A DNA stretch of 24,301 bases from a virus. Positions 15,192-20,180 of this stretch are shown here, in pieces. Numbering within the stretch: the stretch's first letter is position 1; every line of letters begins with the position of its first letter. The DNA lies in IMG/VR virus record IMGVR_UViG_3300008050_000308, positions 1-24,301 of that record. One strand, given 5' to 3'. Below the pieces are notes generated by a model. The model did no database searches. It saw only the letters and a program-made list of their open reading frames with translations, and was not told the origin of the DNA. Position numbers and translations under genes: made by a program.

Positions 15192-15422
15192 GTGTTAAAA
15201 AAAGGTCAATTGGTGCGATGGGTGGTTGACTATGAGGTCTTCGCCGCGTATAGTGATAGCAGTGGGGTAAAAGGCATTGGGCCTATTTACAAGTATGGAA
15301 TAGTAATGGAAGTTGGAAAAGGCAATAAGTCTATAGTTGTTTGCTGCTATGAGAAAGAAGACGCCGGTTGGATATTGCTCCATTTGGTTCATGATAAAAT
15401 CGAGGTTGTAAGTGAAAATTAA
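15192..15422 (+). CDS. small K-x-G-x-L-V family protein, 76 aa
   Basis: GTG 15192 is the start; a nearby ATG at 15190 would hit TAA after two codons. The motif KKGQLVRWVVDYEVF opens the protein, followed by strands (YKYGIVMEVGKGNKSIVVCC, WILLHLVHDKIEVV) and the ending V-V-S-E-N. It belongs to the family of short barrel-like proteins that recurs at least ten times here. Its final codons overlap the next gene's start out of frame (GTG 15412), a feature repeated elsewhere in the window. Likely function is unknown. Confidence 0.75.
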   Translation: MLKKGQLVRWVVDYEVFAAYSDSSGVKGIGPIYKYGIVMEVGKGNKSIVVCCYEKEDAGWILLHLVHDKIEVVSEN

Positions 15423-15804
15423 AGTTGGCGATTTGGTTTGTCTGCCCCGTCGGAAGACGCCGGGTATGGGTCTAGTGTTGAAACATCTCACTGACGTATC
15501 TACGCTCATTGGCATAGAGGAGCCGCACCAACTACTATCAGAGGTGGGCAGTCATAATTGGTTTAAGCGAGAGGCCGCCATTGTTAAGGTCGCAGATGAG
15601 TGTGGACTACCTGAAGTCACAAGAGCCTTCTTTTATTATAATTCAGGGCCCTTCAAGAAGTACAAGAACAGCTTTACATTGGTTAAATGGTTTAACGCGC
15701 CCTCCGCATGGGTGAAGCAACCTACAAAGGTAACGGAGCAGTACGCCGGCCCCACCGACGTTGACCCTATGTGGTATCCTAGTGACTGGATAAAGGCTTA
15801 CTAG
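15412..15804 (+). CDS. K-V-G-D-L-V family protein, 130 aa
   Basis: Starts at GTG 15412, whose bases also encode the V-S-E end of the preceding gene. MKIKVGDLVCLPRRKTPGMG leads into a strand pattern (LVLKHLTDVSTLIG), a longer insertion (AAIVKVADECGLPEVTRAFF) and an aromatic C-terminus (VKWFNAPSAWVKQ; PMWYPSDWIKAY). It is nearly twice the usual family size, with an added domain after the barrel. The role is unknown; the stop at 15802-15804 leaves 26 nt to the next gene. Confidence 0.78.
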   Translation: MKIKVGDLVCLPRRKTPGMGLVLKHLTDVSTLIGIEEPHQLLSEVGSHNWFKREAAIVKVADECGLPEVTRAFFYYNSGPFKKYKNSFTLVKWFNAPSAWVKQPTKVTEQYAGPTDVDPMWYPSDWIKAY

Positions 15805-15830
15805 AGGCACCTCCTGCGTTGAAAAGGATT

Positions 15831-16469
15831 ATGAAGACACTTATTGGCGACATAGCAGAGGCTCTCAACAGGACAGTCTGTCAGGGCTGGGATCGCACTT
15901 TCCTGGAGTCCATGCACAGCCAGCTTATGCGGCTATCTCCTCCGACACCTCGTCAGCAAGAGGTTCTTTATAGGGTCTTGGATCGTTGTGGGGCCTTGCA
16001 AGAAGACAAGCATGCCGAATGGGCGCTCGTTTATGAGACAGAATACAAGGCCCAGGCGCTAGCACTTGCTCATTATCACGCTAGAAAGTCATATTTTCAG
16101 CAGATTGCCAGGACTATTCTCCATGGAGAAGTTCCACAGCGACGAAAGTTTATGCGAATGCTGAATAATAAGTATTCCCAAAAAATTTGGTGTATCTACA
16201 ACACGCCCCCTCGATTGGAGACTGGAACGCATGTCAAACCTAGGGCAGCCTTCAATAGGTATTCTCATGTAGAGTCGGTGGTCAAGGCGGACTATGAAAG
16301 AGAACGCTCCGCCGTCACTCGCTTTGAGAAATACGGCGCTTTTATCGTGGGGACTGAAAAATATGTGTATTCGGCTGCTCGTGGTGGCAAGCGATATCGT
16401 CTTTTGCCCCCCGGCACATCCATTGTTTTTATCACAGAGGAGAGATTTTTAAAGATAATGAGATCCTAG
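15831..16469 (+). CDS. hypothetical 212-aa basic protein
   Basis: ATG 15831 is taken as start (TTG 15819 would add four residues; AAAAGGA sits between them). The N-terminal half is helical (LIGDIAEALNRTV, LTPRQ-like RLSPPTPRQQEVLYRVL, DKHAEWALVYETEYKAQALA) with an Arg/Lys-rich middle (QRRKFMRMLNNKYSQKIW). The C-terminal half is beta-rich and ends GKRYRLLPPGTSIVFITEER. The mix of basic patches suggests nucleic-acid binding, but no family is recognised. A short inverted repeat (GAGG..CCTC) lies just upstream. Confidence 0.7.
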   Translation: MKTLIGDIAEALNRTVCQGWDRTFLESMHSQLMRLSPPTPRQQEVLYRVLDRCGALQEDKHAEWALVYETEYKAQALALAHYHARKSYFQQIARTILHGEVPQRRKFMRMLNNKYSQKIWCIYNTPPRLETGTHVKPRAAFNRYSHVESVVKADYERERSAVTRFEKYGAFIVGTEKYVYSAARGGKRYRLLPPGTSIVFITEERFLKIMRS

Positions 16470-16484
16470 CTCTATAGTTAGTGT

Positions 16485-16811
16485 GTGACCGCTCGCCTGC
16501 CAAGATTTAAAAGAGGCGATCTAGTAAGGTGCCGCTATGATTTCCATTCCTACTACGTGCATGGGGGCAGTCATGGATTTGTCGGAGACAACGAACACTA
16601 CATATTTTATGGGCTCGTAACGAAGATAGAAGATGGCCAAGAAGGTTTCTGGGGGTGGGGACACCCTTACGTAGGTCCATATTATTCGGTATTATGCACT
16701 GATGGGCGCACCCGATATTTCACAGAAGACGAAATGACAGACGCAACAAAAGCAGAAATAGAAAATAATCCCTTGACAGGGTCCCAGAAATCTGATAAAT
16801 TAGAGAAGTAA
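16485..16811 (+). CDS. K-R-G-D-L-V family protein, 108 aa
   Basis: Starts at GTG 16485; no ribosome site is evident. PRFKRGDLVRCRYDFHSYYV is the family opening. A Gly/His/Trp/Tyr-rich middle follows (FVGDNEHYIFYGLVTKIEDG; GWGHPYVGPYYSVLCTDG), ending with RYFTEDEM. It is one of the larger members of the small-barrel paralogue group. The region 16773-16801 inside its 3' part holds a promoter for the following tRNA. No function is known. Confidence 0.72.
   Translation: MTARLPRFKRGDLVRCRYDFHSYYVHGGSHGFVGDNEHYIFYGLVTKIEDGQEGFWGWGHPYVGPYYSVLCTDGRTRYFTEDEMTDATKAEIENNPLTGSQKSDKLEK
16773..16801 (+). promoter_or_regulatory. promoter TTGACA-17-TAAATT for tRNA-Leu
   Basis: TTGACA (16773-16778), 17-bp spacer, TAAATT (16796-16801), within the 3' end of the preceding gene. 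The predicted start site near 16808 is 19 nt upstream of the tRNA. Confidence 0.65.
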
Positions 16812-16826
16812 ACAAAGTGAGGTTAA

Positions 16827-16900
16827 GGTTCCGTAGCCCAACCGGTAGAGGCACAGCACTCAAAATGCTGACAGTGTCGGTTCGAACCCGACCGGAACTA
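16827..16900 (+). tRNA. tRNA-Leu(CAA), class I body
   Basis: The cloverleaf is complete: acceptor GGTTCCG/CGGAACT (one G-U at the end), D-stem GCC/GGC, anticodon stem CAGCA/TGCTG with loop CTCAAAA (anticodon CAA, codon UUG), T-stem GTCGG/CCGAC with TTCGAAC loop, and A73. CCA is not encoded (CCC follows). The variable loop is only ACAGT (5 nt), whereas bacterial tRNA-Leu normally has a long variable arm, so the identity rests on the anticodon alone. Confidence 0.85.
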
Positions 16901-16935
16901 CCCTTTCTTCACAACAAAGACAAAGGCAAGACAAT

Positions 16936-17196
16936 ATGAAAAAGCCAGGAGAGGTATGGCACTGGCTCGATCAAGGCCCGGTTATTCTTTTACAGCCGGT
17001 AGAGGTTCCCGATCCTATTACCATGGAAGAGCTTGAAGAAGTATATGGGACATTAGAAGAATTTCGAAAATCTGATTGGCCAACAGAGGCAGGGTGGACG
17101 ATTAAGCTCCTAACAACCGGAGAAATACTCGATGTCCACCTAGATACCCTGCACGCAGGAACAGATATTTCGTCAACGAATTGTCAAGCTGGTTGA
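16936..17196 (+). CDS. hypothetical 86-aa protein, K-x-G-E-V-W start
   Basis: ATG 16936 lies 35 nt after the tRNA and probably shares its transcript. MKKPGEVWHWLDQGPVILLQ is a distant cousin of the K-V-G-D-L-V start. A Glu-rich helix follows (TMEELEEVYGTLEEFRKSDW), then WTIKLLTTGEILDVHLDTL. The ribosome site is weak (AAGGCAAG at 16921-16928). Its 3' end carries the 17193-17221 promoter region. Function unknown. Confidence 0.68.
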   Translation: MKKPGEVWHWLDQGPVILLQPVEVPDPITMEELEEVYGTLEEFRKSDWPTEAGWTIKLLTTGEILDVHLDTLHAGTDISSTNCQAG

Positions 17197-17221
17197 CTTT
17201 GTGGCGCTAATGGTCTATAAT
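17193..17221 (+). promoter_or_regulatory. sigma-70 promoter TTGACT-17-TATAAT
   Basis: TTGACT 17193-17198, 17-bp spacer, TATAAT 17216-17221, start near 17228. A second hexamer-like TTGTCA lies 12 nt upstream (17181-17186), faintly like the triple arrays at the right end. It serves genes 17247 and 17480 and the tRNAs Ser and Arg. Confidence 0.75.
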
Positions 17222-17246
17222 AGATATATCTGATGGAGGATGAAGT

Positions 17247-17471
17247 ATGAAAGCGATGTTGTTCGTAGTGTTGACGCTGGGTGAAGTCCTGGCCATCACG
17301 TCTACAGACGCGACGGTGGTGATCTCTGTTGCTAGCGAGTGTGCTGATGAAGTGGAGCGTGTCAAGAAGACGTTATCTCTTGATGATTTTCCTTGCGATC
17401 CGTATCCGGGTATGCTATTCTATTATACGGAATTGGGTCACATGCGCTGCGGTGAACCAGAGCCAAGTTAG
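17247..17471 (+). CDS. hypothetical 74-aa protein, hydrophobic N-terminus
   Basis: GGAGG at 17235-17239 precedes ATG 17247. MKAMLFVVLTLGEVLAI looks like a short hydrophobic segment, possibly an export signal or anchor. The rest holds SVASECADEVERVKKTLSL, a Cys-Pro-rich stretch (FPCDPYPGMLFYY) and HMRCGEPEPS. Three Cys suggest an exported or disulfide-bonded peptide. First gene behind the 17193 promoter. Confidence 0.7.
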   Translation: MKAMLFVVLTLGEVLAITSTDATVVISVASECADEVERVKKTLSLDDFPCDPYPGMLFYYTELGHMRCGEPEPS

Positions 17472-17479
17472 GAGAACCT

Positions 17480-17695
17480 ATGACTTACACTGTGATTTTT
17501 GTAGACGACGATGGGCAGTATTCCCAAGAAATTCATATAGGCACCCACGATGTGCGCCGCACATGGCGTGATATTCAGTTGTTGGTAGACCAAGATGATG
17601 CCAACGGATGGTACGGCACTTCGATTCTTGCCATTATTCCAGGAAGGCACGAAGTTTATTTTGAGCGCACCGTGAGAGAAGGTAACTCTTCATAG
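17480..17695 (+). CDS. hypothetical 71-aa protein
   Basis: AGGAG (17470-17474) precedes ATG 17480. It is beta-rich: MTYTVIFVDDDGQYSQEIHI, then GTHDVRRTWRDIQLLV, then WYGTSILAIIPGRHEVYFE. The stop is only 8 nt from the tRNA-Ser, with which it likely shares a transcript. No family is recognised. Confidence 0.68.
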   Translation: MTYTVIFVDDDGQYSQEIHIGTHDVRRTWRDIQLLVDQDDANGWYGTSILAIIPGRHEVYFERTVREGNSS

Positions 17696-17703
17696 GGTGC
17701 AAT

Positions 17704-17789
17704 GGTGAAATGACCGAGTGGACGAAGGTGCTCGCCTGGAAAGCGAGTGAAGTTAATAGCTTCCGTAGGTTCGAATCCTACTTTCACCG
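17704..17789 (+). tRNA. tRNA-Ser(GGA)
   Basis: Acceptor GGTGAAA/TTTCACC (perfect), anticodon stem CTCGC/GCGAG with loop CTGGAAA (anticodon GGA, codon UCC), long class II variable arm GAAG/CTTC as expected for Ser, T-stem GTAGG/CCTAC, G73. CCA is not encoded (CCC follows). Confidence 0.93.
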
Positions 17790-17802
17790 CCCCTTCCCCT
17801 AT

Positions 17803-17880
17803 GCGCCCTTAGCTCAGTTGGAATAGAGCAAAAGCCTTCTAAGCTTTAGGTCGTAGGTTCGAATCCTACAGGGCGTACCA
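17803..17880 (+). tRNA. tRNA-Arg(TCT)
   Basis: Acceptor GCGCCCT/AGGGCGT with a terminal G-U, D-stem GCTC/GAGC, anticodon stem AAAGC/GCTTT with loop CTTCTAA (anticodon TCT, codon AGA), T-stem GTAGG/CCTAC, A73, encoded CCA. AGA is often rare in proteobacterial hosts but common in AT-leaning phage genes, e.g. the AGA-AGA-AGG run at 6941-6949. Confidence 0.93.
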
Positions 17881-17901
17881 TTATAAACCCAGGAGTCAAC
17901 A

Positions 17902-18120
17902 ATGAAGAAAGAAGCAGTTAGCCATCCACTGCATTATAACGCCACTAAAATGGAAGTTATTGATGCAATCGCTGGGCTAGGACATGCTGAGGGATTCTGC
18001 GTGGGCAACATTATTAAATACGTCACACGTTATAGGCACAAGGGAGGAGTGGAAGATTTAAAGAAAGCCAAGTGGTATATTGATTACATGATTGAGAATT
18101 GCGAAAACAAGGAACACTGA
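17902..18120 (+). CDS. DUF3310-type protein (T7 gp1.7 C-terminal-like), 72 aa
   Basis: The 72-aa protein is the whole small domain: SHPLHYN (residues 7-13), EVIDAIAGLGHAEGFCVGN, then IIKYVTRYRHKGGVEDLKKA, then KWYIDYMIE. This is the highly conserved phage DUF3310 pattern, the module found at the C-terminus of T7 gene 1.7, reported to have nucleotide kinase activity in full-length form. Whether the short version is active is open. AGGAG (17889-17893) supports ATG 17902. Confidence 0.93.
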   Translation: MKKEAVSHPLHYNATKMEVIDAIAGLGHAEGFCVGNIIKYVTRYRHKGGVEDLKKAKWYIDYMIENCENKEH

Positions 18121-18121
18121 T

Positions 18122-18421
18122 ATGAGAGATATGAAGCAACAGAAGAACAATACAATTTTGAACCCGTGGTGGATGAGCGTAGCTCTTCTGATCACAACGA
18201 CGGCAACCGCGGCCACCTACGTCAATGTAGTAAATATGACAGAGACGGTGGCAGAGCGCGATTACCTTATGGACGGAAAGGCACACTATCTTCCAGGAAA
18301 GGTGTGCATTATTGATGCAGACGCCGCGACAGCGCCCGAAGATATTGTGATGTTTGCGCGAGCATGCAGCAAGGCGCATGAGCAATGGATCGGGGGACCA
18401 GAAGAGCAGGAAGAGCTTTAG
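18122..18421 (+). CDS. hypothetical 99-aa membrane-anchored protein
   Basis: ATG 18122 follows AAGGAA (18109-18114). Residues ~16-36 (WWMSVALLITTTATAATYV) form one membrane segment after a short basic head (MRDMKQQKNN). The periplasmic or soluble part has two Cys (VCIIDADAATAPED; FARACSKAHEQW) and an acidic tail. Its stop (TAG 18419-18421) lies within the end of the opposite-strand gene at 18418. Confidence 0.68.
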   Translation: MRDMKQQKNNTILNPWWMSVALLITTTATAATYVNVVNMTETVAERDYLMDGKAHYLPGKVCIIDADAATAPEDIVMFARACSKAHEQWIGGPEEQEEL

Positions 18422-18435
18422 TAATCGCTCTTTTT
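18411..18435 (+). terminator. terminator between convergent genes
   Basis: AAGAGC (18411-18416), 10-nt loop, GCTCTT (18427-18432), followed by more T (TTTCTT). The hairpin spans the overlapping stop codons of the two convergent genes. It works best in the + direction; on the minus strand the T-tract is missing. Confidence 0.6.
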
Positions 18436-18714
18436 CTTGCTGAGAAGAACTCCATCAACGTATCCCGGCGGACACTTCGCAATAATAAAGCGCCAGCCCA
18501 TCCATTTGGGATTATGGAGGGCATCGCGTAAAAAAGGCTCTATCGGTAGATTGGGGTTTTCTACCTCAAGATAGAGAGTTACATGAGGCCCGCCATCATC
18601 AGAGGTTATTCTCGCGAGAAATCTCCCATCGAATAAACCAGCAACATGCTGCATTAATTTGGAAATCGCCTCTTCGCGAGGTGCCTTTTCGCCAGAAAAA
18701 TATTTATTTGCCAT
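18418..18714 (-). CDS. hypothetical 98-aa protein, the only minus-strand gene
   Basis: The coding sequence runs from ATG at 18712-18714 (complement) to a stop at 18418-18420. A ribosome site GAGGT lies about 9 nt upstream on the minus strand (complement of 18724-18728). The protein reads MANKYFSGEKAPREEAISKL, HVAGLFDGRFLARITSDDGG, PHVTLYLEVENPNLPIEPF, then WMGWRFIIAKCPPGYVDGVL, like a genuine folded protein of unknown type. It overlaps the convergent gene by four bases and is divergent from tilS, with ~100 bases between them. Confidence 0.8.
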   Translation of the reverse strand: MANKYFSGEKAPREEAISKLMQHVAGLFDGRFLARITSDDGGPHVTLYLEVENPNLPIEPFLRDALHNPKWMGWRFIIAKCPPGYVDGVLLSKKKSDY

Positions 18715-18762
18715 GCTTGATGTACCTCATTTAGTATATAGAGGACGATAGCGCTAAACCCC

Positions 18763-18791
18763 TTGACATCTAAGACGACATCGTCTATAAT
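18763..18791 (+). promoter_or_regulatory. tilS: consensus sigma-70 promoter for tilS
   Basis: TTGACA (18763-18768), 17-bp spacer, TATAAT (18786-18791), both perfect. The transcription start is expected near 18798 with ATG 18815 just downstream; AGAGAG precedes the start codon. Confidence 0.85.
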
Positions 18792-18814
18792 AGAAAAAGA
18801 TTAGAGAGAGCAGC

Positions 18815-19420
18815 ATGATTCACATTCTTGGACAGATTCCTCGACAAGTCGCTATCGCGGTGAGCGGAGGGGTAGACAGTATGGCTGTCTTGGATTTCCT
18901 GCGCCGTAGTCGCGATGTGACGGCTCTTCACTACAATCACGGGACACCCTACGCGCCAAAGGCAGAAGCTCTTGTGAGGGAATACTGCGCCGCTCAAGGG
19001 GTGTCTTTGATTGTAGGCAAGTGTGAAGAGGAGATGCCCGCGGGTGTGTCCCACGAGGCTTGGTGGAGACAGCAGCGCTATAAGTTTTTTAACGAAAGTA
19101 CCGAGCGAAAGATTATCACTGCCCATCATTTGGATGATTGTGTGGAGAATTGGGTTTTCACATCTATGCACGGCAACCCATTCTTGATTCCTTATGAGCG
19201 AGATCAGTTTATCCGACCATTTCTAACCACAGAGAAGCAGTCTTTTAACGACTGGTGCGAAAGGAAGAGTGTCCCGGTCATTACAGATCCCAGCAACACT
19301 AACACAAAGTATCGTAGAAACTACATTCGTCACGTAATGCTGCCGCATGTCCTGGAGATCAACCCAGGGATTAAAAAGACAATTCGACGTAAAGTCGTTG
19401 ACATGTATCCCGTAAAGTGA
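18815..19420 (+). CDS. tilS: tRNA(Ile)-lysidine synthetase, minimal N-terminal form
   Basis: The enzyme uses ATP to attach lysine to C34 of the CAU-anticodon tRNA(Ile), so that it reads AUA rather than AUG. Visible motifs: PP-loop SGGVDS (residues 17-22), HYNHG, TAHHLDD (102-108), IRPFL, then DPSNTNTKYRRNYIRHVMLP (158-177), the TilS-specific block. At 201 aa it lacks the C-terminal domains of the ~430-aa E. coli enzyme and is shorter than the ~310-aa Aquifex form. It lies immediately upstream of a CAT-anticodon tRNA, and AUA codons occur in the window (e.g. I29 of the 1155-aa protein), which makes the pair a coherent decoding module. The TilS assignment is firm; activity of so short a version is inferred. 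Confidence 0.95.
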   Translation: MIHILGQIPRQVAIAVSGGVDSMAVLDFLRRSRDVTALHYNHGTPYAPKAEALVREYCAAQGVSLIVGKCEEEMPAGVSHEAWWRQQRYKFFNESTERKIITAHHLDDCVENWVFTSMHGNPFLIPYERDQFIRPFLTTEKQSFNDWCERKSVPVITDPSNTNTKYRRNYIRHVMLPHVLEINPGIKKTIRRKVVDMYPVK

Positions 19421-19426
19421 TATTAT
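19398..19426 (+). promoter_or_regulatory. promoter TTGACA-17-TATTAT inside the end of tilS
   Basis: TTGACA 19398-19403 and TATTAT 19421-19426 with a 17-bp spacer. The -35 box is coding sequence of tilS; the -10 starts one base after its stop. It should drive tRNA-Ile and tRNA-Asn (start near 19433). Confidence 0.7.
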
Positions 19427-19447
19427 AGGATATAAACAAAACCTTAA

Positions 19448-19525
19448 TGCCCACTAACTCAATCAGGTAAGAGTGCCGTTCTCATAAAACGGAAGTTCTC
19501 GGTTCGAGTCCGAGGTGGGCTACCA
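19448..19525 (+). tRNA. tRNA-Ile(CAT), predicted lysidine-modified
   Basis: Acceptor TGCCCAC/GTGGGCT with a U1-U72 mismatch, D-stem ACTC/GAGT, anticodon stem CCGTT/AACGG with loop CTCATAA (anticodon CAT), T-stem CTCGG/CCGAG, A73, encoded CCA. The initiator features (three G-C pairs below the anticodon, purine at 11) are absent: position 11 is C and the lower stem is GTT/AAC. C4-G69 and C5-G68 are the pairs reported for tRNA(Ile2) recognition by TilS, while elongator tRNA-Met differs there. Together with adjacent tilS this favours Ile2 over Met. Confidence 0.88.
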
Positions 19526-19548
19526 TTTTTAAACAACAAAAACTTAAA

Positions 19549-19567
19549 CCTAAAATTTTCTTGCCCC
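19549..19567 (+). repeat. direct repeat copy 1, CCTAAAATTTTCTTGCCCC
   Basis: A 19-nt sequence immediately in front of tRNA-Asn (its last bases are in the acceptor arm), repeated with one mismatch at 19778-19796. Confidence 0.85.
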
Positions 19568-19638
19568 TTAGCTCAGTTGGTTAGAGCGCAAAATTGTTAA
19601 TTTTGATGTCCCCGGTTCAAGTCCGGGAGGGGCAGCCA
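19562..19638 (+). tRNA. tRNA-Asn(GTT)
   Basis: Acceptor TGCCCCT/AGGGGCA, D-stem GCTC/GAGC, anticodon stem CAAAA/TTTTG with loop TTGTTAA (anticodon GTT, codons AAC/AAU), T-stem CCCGG/CCGGG with TTCAAGT, G73, encoded CCA. Confidence 0.95.
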
Positions 19639-19645
19639 TTGAAAA

Positions 19646-19722
19646 GGGAGTAGGCGCAAAAACGGATCACTTGGAACGCCAACGTATATAGGCCAAGTCT
19701 CAAGTCCTGAGCGCCTACTCCC
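19646..19722 (+). ncRNA. strongly structured 77-nt RNA element of unknown family
   Basis: A perfect 12-bp stem GGGAGTAGGCGC (19646-19657) / GCGCCTACTCCC (19711-19722) encloses further helices: ACTTGG (19669-19674) / CCAAGT (19693-19698) and, as an alternative ending, CTCA/TGAG (19699-19702/19708-19711). A competing hairpin TTGG-AACG-CCAA (19671-19682) would break the middle helix, so a two-state fold is possible. It sits directly after tRNA-Asn in the tRNA operon, lacks a downstream U-tract, and no open frame in it looks coding. I recognise no known family (not a terminator, tRNA, hammerhead, tmRNA or preQ1 type by its visible features). Confidence 0.65.
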
Positions 19723-19777
19723 CCAAAGGGCGGCCATTTTAAAAAAGAATAGAGAGTTACAGACGGAAAGCCTTCCG

Positions 19778-19796
19778 CCTAAAATTTTCTTTCCCC
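19778..19796 (+). repeat. direct repeat copy 2, CCTAAAATTTTCTTTCCCC
   Basis: Second copy of the pre-tRNA 19-mer (one mismatch with 19549-19567), here not followed by a foldable tRNA. Confidence 0.85.
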
Positions 19797-19803
19797 ACCG
19801 CAC

Positions 19804-19821
19804 ACAACCGCGACAACCGCG
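19804..19821 (+). repeat. tandem 9-mer ACAACCGCG x2
   Basis: ACAACCGCG repeated exactly at 19804-19812 and 19813-19821 in the non-coding part in front of the 19851 gene. Confidence 0.8.
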
Positions 19822-19850
19822 CAAAAACCCACACATTTTAAAGAATTTTC

Positions 19851-20174
19851 ATGCCCTACATGCTCAACAAAGTTGTACAATGTGCCGACGGATTTGCCAT
19901 GTCTGTTCAGGCTAGCCAATTTTCATATTCTAACCCCCGCGTGGACGATGCCGACGAATACACACACGCCGAAGTCGGCATGCCGAACAAAGAAGACGAA
20001 CTTCTCATGCCATGGGCCGAAGACCATGAAACCCCAACAACAACCGTCTACCCATACGTGCCCCGGCAATTGATCATTAACGTCATCGCAAAGCACGGCG
20101 GAATGATTGGCGGAGATCTCCCCGCAGGATTTCCATATTTATATGCACCAGGAGCAAAAAAGCACCCTAGTTAG
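19851..20174 (+). CDS. widespread phage hypothetical protein, M-S-V-Q-A-S family, 107 aa
   Basis: ATG 19851 begins MPYMLNKVVQCADGFAMSVQ followed by ASQFSYSNPR; later parts are YTHAEVGMPNKEDELLMPW and TTVYPYVPRQLIINVIAKHGG. The combination F-x-M-S-V-Q-A, E-V-G-x-P, L-x-P-x-A-E-D and V-Y-x-Y-V-P recurs in many phage proteins of unknown role (from memory). It is thus a real, conserved gene despite the weak ribosome site (AAGAA, 19839-19843). Confidence 0.85.
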   Translation: MPYMLNKVVQCADGFAMSVQASQFSYSNPRVDDADEYTHAEVGMPNKEDELLMPWAEDHETPTTTVYPYVPRQLIINVIAKHGGMIGGDLPAGFPYLYAPGAKKHPS

Positions 20175-20180
20175 TATAGT

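Larger units (their letters stand above)
19639..19850. other. non-coding interval after tRNA-Asn
   Basis: About 210 bases with no convincing gene. It holds the structured RNA, a CCATTTTAAA spacer, a weak hairpin CGGAA-AGCC-TTCCG (19764-19777), the second copy of the 19-nt repeat and a tandem 9-mer ACAACCGCG (19804-19821). Confidence 0.7.

Noticed and set aside
15190-15198. ATG at 15190 as start of the small gene
   Set aside because: It reads ATG-TGT-TAA, a two-codon frame; GTG 15192 opens the family member instead.
15226-15254. TTGACT-17-TATAGT inside the 15192 gene
   Set aside because: Good spacing, but it lies near the start of a coding region with no gene suitably behind it; probably chance.
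19597-19836. 79-aa minus-strand frame over the tRNA-Asn and structured RNA
   Set aside because: It covers a complete tRNA and a strong stem-loop, and has no ribosome site or family resemblance.
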